DNA of 13,089 nt from Epichloe hybrida (taxonomy: Eukaryota > Ascomycota > Sordariomycetes > Hypocreales > Clavicipitaceae), in the NCBI GenBank assembly GCA_019022495.1, contig JAFEKR010000154.1:1-13089 (forward strand), given 5' to 3'. A program made the translations under genes and the position numbers. The notes beneath the pieces are model-generated. The model saw only the letters and a program-made list of their open reading frames with translations, searched no databases and had not been told where the DNA came from. This document shows positions 1 to 6,358 of this stretch, in pieces (positions within the stretch are counted from its first letter, which is position 1; each line of letters opens with the position of its first letter).

Positions 1-945
1 ATGGAGGATGGAGAATGGACCGGCTGCATGTGCCCTTACCTTGGAAACCGACGTCCTTGCTCACTGTGCTTTGGCAGCTCTTTCGGATCTCCCGTACAAC
101 GGGCAGTATGGAACCCAAAATGGCAGCGGTGCGGCCAACTTTGTGCATTACACGATCGCGCGTGGTGTTGACAAGGCCAGCCGTTGCTTCGTGCATCGAG
201 TTGATCTTCTCGTTGATCCGACGACGGGAACGTTCCACCTCTTCCTGCGCTTGACTGATTCTAGCGCACACATTGTCTCGGCTCTCCATGATGTTTTGGT
301 TGACATTGCCATTGGCGTTGTCAATCTTGTCACAGATGGTTGAGCTGATGTCCTTGGGCACCATGTCCAGTTTTTCCACTATGGCATTATGGCTGACGTC
401 AATGCCTCGACCAATCTCGAGGAAGCCATCCCTGGCTCGATCGTTGCTTTCGGTCAAAGTCTTGGACAAGCCATCAATGCTACGTGATATCTGTTTCTGG
501 GACTCATGCACAACGTCAAAGACAGCGCCGCGGACATGGTTCAGGCCCGAAAAGACCCTGTCATGCCCCTGGTCAAAGTCTAGTGAAAGGCCCTGTATAT
601 CGAGACGTGTCGTGGTGACGCCTTCCAGGATGTTATCCAGCCTCGCGTTGAGACGAGCCATGAAAGAACTCTCAATGTCCAAAAGTCGTCTCTCGAGTCC
701 CGAGATCGATATGCTGACTTGGTCCAGCCTGGCTGAGATCTCGCGTCGCATGGCACCAACTTCGTGGCGTAATTCAAGTATCGAAGCTGCGGCTTCTGGG
801 GCTTCACTATTTCTCTGCCGATTCTTGTCAAAAAAAAAATGAAAAGAATAAATAAAAAAGTAAAGGAAATCACGCAAGGCACAGGACTTACACGGCTGGG
901 AAAGTCGAAAAGCCGACTTACAGTGATGGCAGTGACAGATGCCAT
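1..945 (-). CDS. Unrecognised helical/coiled-coil fungal protein, 5' part (partial)
   Basis: I do not recognise this family. The first ATG is at 945-943 in a strong context (AAG before, G after). Exon 1 is 945-892 or the shorter 945-922; exon 2 starts at 814 and stays open to the left edge, about 271 codons. After splicing it reads MASVTAIT..., then RNSEAPEAAASILELR. Exon 2 is almost entirely polar, amphipathic helix with hydrophobic residues spaced like heptads (LDQVSISISGLERRLLDIES, then several RxNARLDNIL-like stretches), ending near a short hydrophobic patch (AAILGSILPVV). It has few prolines and no visible catalytic motif. A plausible second donor, CAAG|GTAAGG, lies at 40/39, so exon 2 may end at 40 with the rest spliced out. 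The opposite-strand open frames here are shadows. It could be a coiled-coil scaffold or the N-terminal part of a larger signalling protein; neither is shown. Confidence is good that it is coding, low on function. Confidence 0.72.
815..891 (-). other. Intron 1 of the left-edge gene, with two in-frame donors
   Basis: The acceptor CGGCAG ends at 815 and joins phase 0 to AGA AAT AGT. Two GTAAGT donors precede it on the minus strand: one starting at 921 (intron of 107 nt) and one at 891 (77 nt). They are exactly 30 nt apart, so both give the same downstream frame and differ by ten residues. Retaining the intron shifts the frame. A ten-base T tract lies near the 3' end; the branch site is weak (TTGACAA is the best candidate). 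Confidence 0.7.
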
Positions 946-1952
946 CTTGGGTCTCCTTTGGATAGAGGGCGTAAGACGAAGCCAGTTGAACAAATGCTGT
1001 AGACTTTGACTCGAGGGTATGGATACTTATCGGCTGATGCTTTGGTTGTGTAACTGTCGAATCCAACACTATAAATGCGTGCCCTCACTATACAGGCCCC
1101 CGACAACGATGGTATTTGAGGACCCTGGCCAGTGTTAAGTATCTTGTAGTCATGGTGAACATGGCTTTTGGAGAATTATTCCTTGTTCTCAAGACATCAG
1201 GCTCATCATGCCTGTTTTCTTTCCGTTCTCCGGTCCCTTTAGTTTCCTCGGAAGTGATCCTGGCATCATAATTCACGACACAGCTGAATCCATATGCGGC
1301 TTGGCCCACGACGTTGCGCATGTCTCCTCCTTACAGAAGAAGATGATTCTTCGGGGACGGCGAGCCGCATACTACCCCAGACTGATGATTTGAGTAGAGC
1401 AAACGGAAATCATAAAACAGCATGCCTCGCCCGGGCAATGGGCATGTATCATCATGACGGCCATGTCCGGACAAGGCTGACAAGGTGATCGGGGAGTGAG
1501 ATGCCGCGAGTCCCACAGCTACCGGGGCATCTATCTGCTTGCGTTGATAGAGACGTGTTTGCTCACGGTGCCGAGATGAATCCCTGGTCGAGTGAAGCAA
1601 ACAAGCAGGGATGGTCGTCGGGTTGTGCACGCGGCCACGCGTGTAATTGCTCAATACATAAAAATTCGTTGAAGAAGACAAGGACACGTTTTGGCCCCAC
1701 ATGCATGCCCAAAAACATGCATCTCACCTAACCCAGGAACTGGGTCTGTCCCCATTCCATTGCGACTGTCTGTCTGCTTATTAAGGATTAGCGCCCCCCC
1801 GGGTCCAATCAACGCTGGCGGACACGATGATGCAAGAAAAAGGACAGTCGACTTTCGTTACGGTTCAGGCAAACCCGTCAAGAGGAAAGACTGCATTCGA
1901 CACGTACCGCAGATTTGTGCGCGCACTCAATCTTCTCTTTCACCCGCCGCCG

Positions 1953-2013
1953 GTTGTTGTTGTTGCTGCTGCTGCTGCTGCTGTTGCCGTTGTTGCCGTT
2001 GTTTGCAGCAACA
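1953..2013 (+). repeat. GTT/GCT triplet repeat tract
   Basis: The plus strand carries four GTT triplets, about six GCT/CTG triplets, then an imperfect GTTGCCGTT pair. It lies roughly 250-310 nt upstream of the EOS1 ATG. If transcribed in the EOS1 leader it would be a CUG-rich hairpin-forming tract. It gives artificial poly-Leu (plus) and poly-Gln (minus) open frames that are not genes. Confidence 0.85.
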
Positions 2014-2057
2014 TGTGATGAGCTCATCATTGCCCTCCTTGAAACTGGAGGAGAGCA

Positions 2058-2077
2058 GACCGACCGACCGACCGACC
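2058..2077 (+). repeat. GACC tetranucleotide repeat, five copies
   Basis: Five consecutive perfect GACC units, about 190 nt upstream of the EOS1 start codon. It is a simple microsatellite in the promoter or leader; no function is evident. Confidence 0.9.
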
Positions 2078-2246
2078 CCTTTTGCGCTTTTGCGACAGCC
2101 TGTCCATTCCATCGTCTGTTCCTCATCATTCACCGGGTCCTTCACCCCCCCCGTCCTCTCTCCTCTCTCCAAAAGCCTGTCTTACCTCGAACCAAAACAC
2201 CACCCGCCCTCCGAATCCGACATACTCAAACACGAAACACCCCCCC

Positions 2247-2255
2247 ATGGCCTGA
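2247..2255 (+). promoter_or_regulatory. Two-codon upstream ORF before EOS1
   Basis: ATG GCC TGA starts after a run of Cs and ends nine nucleotides before the EOS1 ATG at 2265. It has G at +4 but C at -3. If the transcript starts upstream of 2247, ribosomes that use this ATG would have almost no distance to reinitiate, so it would dampen EOS1 translation. Its presence in the mRNA is inference. Confidence 0.5.
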
Positions 2256-2264
2256 CGGCGTGCA

Positions 2265-3544
2265 ATGGCGATGGCCCGTTCTGATCGCCGGGCCTCGTCG
2301 AGCATCGCTTCTTCATCGTCCGCCGACTTCCCTCCGCTCACGACCTCGTCCTCCACCTCCAACATACCTCCCCCGCGAGACACCCTCTACGATGCCAACG
2401 ATGCCCACGATGCCCACGATGCCCACGCCGCCCGCAATCACAAACGCAGCCGGAGCCAGAGCCAGGGCCAGAGCCATGCAAATGCAAATGCAACCTCCTC
2501 GTCCGGCCCTCGCCCCCCGCCGCCCGTCCGCCCGTCCATTCTCCAGCCCCGGGTCGCCGTCGTCTTGAACGTCAATCCCCAATGGCACCCATACCTCTTC
2601 GCCTTCCGCCTGCTTTCCATTGCCCCCGCGCTCTGGTGGGGATTGCCATGCGCCCTGCAGCTTGTCCTGAGCATTCTTCCCGGCCCCGAACGGGTCTTGG
2701 TCGTGCGAGGCCCCCGGGACGGGGACGGCCGCCCACGCACCAGCCATGATGATGATGCGCTTCCTTTTGCCCTTACCGAAGGTGCGCTGGCTACAATATG
2801 GGTTCGTCCGAGTGTTCCCGTGCCGCCGCCCAACTAGATCCGGATCGCCCACGGCATCCCAATGCCAACTAACTCGTCCAAACAGAGCTTCGCGTGCGGC
2901 TATCTCGCCTTCTTCTTCACCGATTGTCTCATGTCCCGATGGTCAGTCGCATGGGTTTTTTTTTTTTTTTTCACATTTACATTTCTATTTCTATTTCTAT
3001 TTCTTTTTTTGTTTTTTTGGGAACGACGTTCCACACCACCAAAGCTGACCAACTTTCCTTCTCCGCACACAGGCTTATCCACTACACTCCTCAGGCAACC
3101 ATCGTCCGCCTCCTGACCATCAATGCCGTCAACGCGTACCTCACTATGACGGTGCTCTCCCTGGCCGGCGGCTTCCAAGATGCAAGATTAATGCTCCCAG
3201 GGTGGATCGGCATGGCAACCGTACGTTGGACTCGAGGGACCACTCACTACAATCGTCCCTTTCCCCCCCTCCTGGCTAACAATCGTCTCGTTCGGTAATA
3301 GACCTTGACCGTGAGCTACCATATCACGCATCAGAAAATCAATATACGCAAAGAAACATCCACCTCCATCAACGTCTTTTCCATAGCAAGCTACATCAGC
3401 ATGGTCACCCTGCTGGTACACATGCACTCGTTTCAACAGAATTATCCCACGATACCGCTGGTCGGACGAACTCGGAAGCTCTGGACCGATACATGCACCA
3501 TGCTAGCTCAGATCAAGCGCTCCATCGAACGAGCCGAGCTTTGA
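2265..3544 (+). CDS. EOS1: EOS1-family ER membrane protein (N-glycosylation), 4 exons
   Basis: Exons are 2265-2801, 2886-2941, 3073-3220 and 3302-3544, giving 327 aa. Introns are 84, 131 and 81 nt with donors GTTCGT, GTCAGT, GTACGT and branch-like CTAAC, CTGAC, CTAAC. Residues 1-95 are a disordered Ser/Pro-rich head with a DAH repeat (43-54) and SQ/AN repeats. From residue 108 the conserved core begins (HPYLFAFRLLSIAPALWWGL), with hydrophobic segments at about 109-139, 180-195, 207-230, 239-255 and 269-288. Family hallmarks are FFTDCLMSRW, YTPQATIVRLLTINAVNAY and SYHITHQKINIRKETST. In yeast, Eos1 is an ER membrane protein needed for normal N-glycosylation and oxidative-stress tolerance; its biochemical activity is unclear. 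The start has G at -3 and a second ATG two codons on; an in-frame stop lies upstream. It is divergent from the left-edge gene. The family call comes from memory of the conserved core. Confidence 0.88.
2391..2426 (+). repeat. In-frame 9-bp repeat in EOS1 (Asp-Ala-His)
   Basis: Four head-to-tail copies of GATGCCCAC (first copy GATGCCAAC) encode DAN-DAH-DAH-DAH at residues 43-54 in the disordered N-terminal head. Being a multiple of three, copy-number change would not break the frame. Confidence 0.92.
2942..3072 (+). other. EOS1 intron 2 with long T tract
   Basis: The donor GTCAGT at 2942 and acceptor CACACAG ending at 3072 split the codon of Trp198. The 131-nt intron contains an uninterrupted T16 (2956-2971) followed by several copies of a TATTTC-type hexamer and two shorter T runs. 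GCTGAC is the likely branch site. The tract inflates open frames with poly-Phe that are not coding. Confidence 0.85.
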
Positions 3545-4460
3545 AAGCCCGCCCGAATGTTGAACAAGGGGGCGCGGCAAGACTCGTGAGGATGGACGGA
3601 TGAATGGTGCTCGGGATGCACGGAACACTACCAAGATCTCTCACGCTCTCATGCTCGACTGAGGCAGACCTGTGATTCACACCAAGCATGTTGCGTTTCT
3701 GGGTGGGCGTTTTGCGAAACAAAGTACTTCTATACCCCATATTTTAGTTTATCAAGGTTATTTTGCATCTTTCATACTGTCGCCTGGCGCTACGATGCTG
3801 GGGATCTCGATTGGAATCAATGAATGCAAACGTTGGCACCGGCTCCGATACTGTTTGGCGGGGGCAAAAAAAACCCCGACATTATCATGGCTTTTTGGTG
3901 CATGTCTCACGGGAACTGCCAAGTCTCAAACTTATTCCCCAAATTTGCTTCACCTTGCTCATTGCATACGTCGCTCAAGTTCGAATTTTCCACGTTTGAC
4001 CCGTCCTGGGCCTTTCTGAAATTTTGGAGAATAAATCGAATTTCCATTTTGTCTTGTTGCCCTAGACTACAACCGGGCTTGTCTAATGAAGCAAAATCAA
4101 AGAGCGACGACTGACAAGCCATGCCGAATACCCGACCTGTGGCCTTACTCATACCTGGATCTGACAAAGCAGAAACTTGCCGGCCCTTCTCACCTGCCGC
4201 GGCCGAGTGCAGGCCATGCATGACTTTCTCAATCGAGGTTTGCTACCATCAAATCAAAATAAAATCTCACGTTTCGGTGAATAAAAATGGCCGTCGGCCT
4301 GGAGCGTGATTGGAGCAGAACTGAGCCCCCTGAATATCGACACATCTAGGAAGAGTTGCAATACGCGGGGAACAATTTTGTCCCAAACCGTCCTCTACGT
4401 CAGTGGATGGGCACCTCCTTGGTGACCGAGCCGCCGACAGGACAACGGCGCATTGCAGGC
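3545..4460. other. Convergent 3' spacer between EOS1 and eIF1
   Basis: This 916-bp stretch lies between two facing stop codons and should hold both 3' untranslated regions and poly(A) sites. It is more AT-rich than the flanks, especially around 3950-4100 and 4240-4290. I see no gene, tRNA or strong hairpin. A 104-codon minus-strand frame (4221-3907) is open but has no recognisable family or splice context. Confidence 0.6.
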
Positions 4461-5185
4461 TTAGAAACCGTGGACCTTGATGGTTTTGGCGTCTAGCTCA
4501 AGTCCCTCCTTCTTGTCGGTGAGAAATTCCTGAACGTCTTTGCGCTGATCACCCTGGAGCTGGATCACCTCGCCCATTTCAGTGTCGTTGACAATGGTGC
4601 CATTGCAAGCTGAGAAAAGACATGGTTAGTTGAGATGAGTCGTTATATTAGCCAGCTACGGACAGGTAGGGCAGTCAATAGGGCAAAGATGAATCACCTA
4701 CCAAATTTCTTCTTGATGACCTTGAGAATCTTCTTCTGGTCAAATTTCTTCGGGAGACCCTGGACAGTGGTCAAAGTCTTACGTCCATTACGCTCTATAG
4801 AAGAGGTCAGCACTATAGTTCCGAGGACCGAGATGCCGCTGATGATCTCCAGCTCACGTGTCCGAAGGACGTGGGTTGTTCACACAGCGGCAGGTCGCCA
4901 AGGGAGGATGTGGCACGAACGCTGAATACGTATGTGTATGTGGTTCTGCGCCTGCTTGGTCTCGCCCGTGTCTTCGTCAGCCTCGGCGAAGGGATCTAAT
5001 GAAGGATTAGTATTCGAGGTATGACGATGCCCGCATTCTGAAGGGTGGGACCCAGCCCCCCCGCTCCCCCAAAAAAAAAAAAAAAAAAAAAAGAACAAAC
5101 AAGCTGAACGCGATACTTTTCTAACACCGAGGCGATGATGGGAGGACATAAGCGTACCAAAGGTCTTAAGATTTTCGATGGACAT
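4461..5185 (-). CDS. SUI1: Translation initiation factor eIF1 (SUI1), 4 exons
   Basis: Exons on the minus strand are 5185-5158, 4995-4921, 4794-4702 and 4609-4461, giving 114 aa, the normal eIF1 size. Introns are 162, 126 and 92 nt with donors GTACGC, GTTCGT and GTAGGT, and branch sites ACTAAT, GCTGAC and ACTAAC; all three interrupt codons 10, 35 and 66 in phase 1. The protein starts MSIENLKTFDPFAEADEDTG, then IHIRIQQRNGRKTLTTVQG (29-47), KKFDQKKILKVIKKKFACNG (50-69) and ends DAKTIKVHGF, all hallmarks of the SUI1 fold. eIF1 binds the 40S subunit near the P site, promotes scanning and rejects poor start codons. Its own ATG has TTT before it, so T at -3, a poor context as expected for eIF1 autoregulation. 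It is divergent from the TRM44 gene. Confidence 0.97.
5071..5092 (+). repeat. A22 tract inside eIF1 intron 1 (T22 in the transcript)
   Basis: Twenty-two uninterrupted As on the plus strand lie within eIF1 intron 1 and are preceded by C-rich runs. In the pre-mRNA this is U22 followed by G-rich sequence. It is over 70 nt from the acceptor, so it is not the normal polypyrimidine tract. Confidence 0.95.
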
Positions 5186-5667
5186 AAACTCGGACGTTGA
5201 GGGGTGACTTTGGGAAATGGGTTGTTGTCAAAAAGGAGGAAGGTGTGGCAGCGAAGGGCCGGAAAGAAAGGTGTCCCGCTTTGAGGGGGAGTTTGTTGCT
5301 GACGGTTTCGTAGGAACGCGAAGTGACGGTAGGATTGGTGATGAGCCAAGTACGGTTGCTTCTCGCGAAGTGAGACTGTAGATGCACGTGGAGAGAGGCG
5401 AAAGCTGTGATGGCGTTTGCGACAGGAGGCCGGATTGTGTGGTAGTTGACGTGATGAAGGAGAGGGAGTGGGGAGACGGAGAAAATGGTAGCACTTTAAA
5501 AGCGTTCGAGGTGCAGCCAGCCAGCCAGCCACCAGACGAAAGCCAGGTGGTGCGTAATCCGTATAGTGTGCGCACGCACTGTGCAGTGTGGCCAGGAGCG
5601 AGCGGTGGCCAAATTGCCCCGCCGCAGCCGCTGGCGGCCGCGAGCGAGCTTGAGTTGTGGTGCCTGA
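5186..5667 (-). promoter_or_regulatory. eIF1 leader/promoter, free of AUG
   Basis: Reading the minus strand upstream of the eIF1 ATG, the first CAT on the plus strand (an upstream ATG) is at 5668-5670, so 482 nt contain no upstream AUG. A pyrimidine-rich block at about 5450-5485 (minus strand) is a likely core promoter or transcription-start zone, which would give a leader near 270-300 nt. The start site itself is inferred. Confidence 0.6.
5514..5530 (+). repeat. CAGC tetranucleotide repeat in the eIF1-TRM44 promoter
   Basis: Four CAGC units plus one base, perfect and head to tail. It lies about 330 nt upstream of the eIF1 start, just beyond its pyrimidine-rich putative start zone. Confidence 0.85.
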
Positions 5668-5740
5668 CATTTCAGGTGACAGCACGGGTCGTCGGTAAGG
5701 CGAAGGGAAGGCGAGAGAAGGTCCTCGACCCGGCGGCCCC

Positions 5741-5767
5741 CCCGAATTTCCCGAATTACCCGAATTT
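5741..5767 (+). repeat. 9-bp tandem repeat CCCGAATTW, three copies
   Basis: Three head-to-tail copies, CCCGAATTT, CCCGAATTA, CCCGAATTT, in the shared eIF1-TRM44 spacer. Each contains GAATT. It could be a clustered protein-binding site or a simple minisatellite. Confidence 0.9.
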
Positions 5768-5896
5768 CCTCGCGTTTTTTTTGTTTGAGAGGGACCAACA
5801 AGACGAGGCCGGCCTCAAAAACAACTCACTGCTGACCAGCGAGCCAGCCGATACTGTTTGTGGTTGGCCGGGAAGATAACACCGGACGGCCAGTAC

Positions 5897-5927
5897 TCCG
5901 TACTATAGTCCGTACTGTAGTCCGTAC
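5897..5927 (+). repeat. TCCGTAC motif, three copies at 12-bp spacing
   Basis: TCCGTAC occurs at 5897-5903, 5909-5915 and 5921-5927, exactly 12 bp apart, with near-identical linkers (TATAG, TGTAG). A related TCCGTA occurs at 5553-5560 and near 5951-5958 in the same spacer. It lies about 430-460 bp upstream of TRM44. Confidence 0.88.
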
Positions 5928-6358
5928 ACATAAGTTGAGTGCATGCGACTAATCCGTATGTACTTGCTTATTTAATGTGCGATGCACGCGCCACTCCATC
6001 AGTGCCGCCAATGGCGGCGGTTTAGTATTATTTATTATTAGCCTCGTTGGAGTTCCGTCTGGTGACATCTCCGCGGTCATGGCCGGTGCCCCTCGTGCCT
6101 TCCTTGCAAGTTGGTGAGTCGAAACGTTCTGCCCCGCCAAATTGGCGCGGATCCGAAATTTCATGCTCGGCGCCAAATGTTGGAGGTTGGGTCGAATTCA
6201 ATCCAAAACCCGACCCAGCTGCGATGCTTGCGATGCTCTGACCCCAGGTCCTGGACTGTGCTCACAAGCAAGGCGGTGTTGCTGGACGGAAGGAATTAGT
6301 TCGACTCGGATACCGACCCAGGAGGCACCTGAAGCTGCATCTCATCCTCACCCACATC

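Larger units (their letters stand above)
946..2264. promoter_or_regulatory. Divergent promoter region between the left-edge gene and EOS1
   Basis: No convincing gene is visible in these 1.3 kb on either strand: the open frames are short, of skewed composition and have no recognisable motif. The region holds a CTG/GTT triplet tract (1953-2013), a GACC tandem repeat (2058-2077) and, from about 2140 to 2245, a pyrimidine-rich stretch typical of fungal core promoters just before a start codon. An inverted pair ATGCATG / CATGCAT sits at 1701-1707 and 1716-1722. Transcription starts cannot be placed from sequence alone. Confidence 0.6.
5668..6358 (+). promoter_or_regulatory. TRM44-proximal half of the divergent promoter
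   Basis: No gene is visible. Besides the listed repeats it holds a near-palindrome CGCCAA-A-TTGGCG around 6137-6149 and, some 20 bp on, GGCGCCAAAT, whose reverse reads like an E2F/MBF-type TTTGGCGC core. A weak 7-bp hairpin (TGGGTCG/CGACCCA) is at 6188-6217. A short ATG ... TGA frame lies at about 6223-6240. Functions are not established. Confidence 0.45.

Noticed and set aside
273..842. 189-codon plus frame at the left
   Set aside because: It is antisense to the helical minus-strand exon, whose amino-acid pattern is far more protein-like.
1331..1702. 123-codon minus frame in the first spacer
   Set aside because: No motif, mixed composition, no splice or neighbour support.
1915..2568. 217-codon plus frame with a run of leucines resembling a signal peptide
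   Set aside because: The leucine run comes from the CTG repeat, and the frame overlaps the EOS1 start in another frame with low-complexity MPT and RA repeats from the same DNA repeats.
3970..3990. AGTTCGAATTT, resembling a tRNA B box
   Set aside because: The flanks do not form a T stem and no acceptor or anticodon stem could be drawn.
3907..4221. 104-codon minus frame in the EOS1-eIF1 spacer
   Set aside because: It starts with a true ATG and is not low-complexity, but it sits in the AT-rich 3' spacer with no known motif; conservation in relatives would be needed to revive it.
4996..5685. 229-codon minus frame over the eIF1 leader
   Set aside because: It crosses eIF1 exon 1 and intron 1, includes poly-Phe from the T22 tract, and has no ATG of its own between 5186 and 5667.
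5382..5879. 165-codon plus frame in the eIF1-TRM44 spacer
   Set aside because: Composition follows the local tandem repeats (QPASQPP, NFPNYPNF) and there is no recognisable motif.
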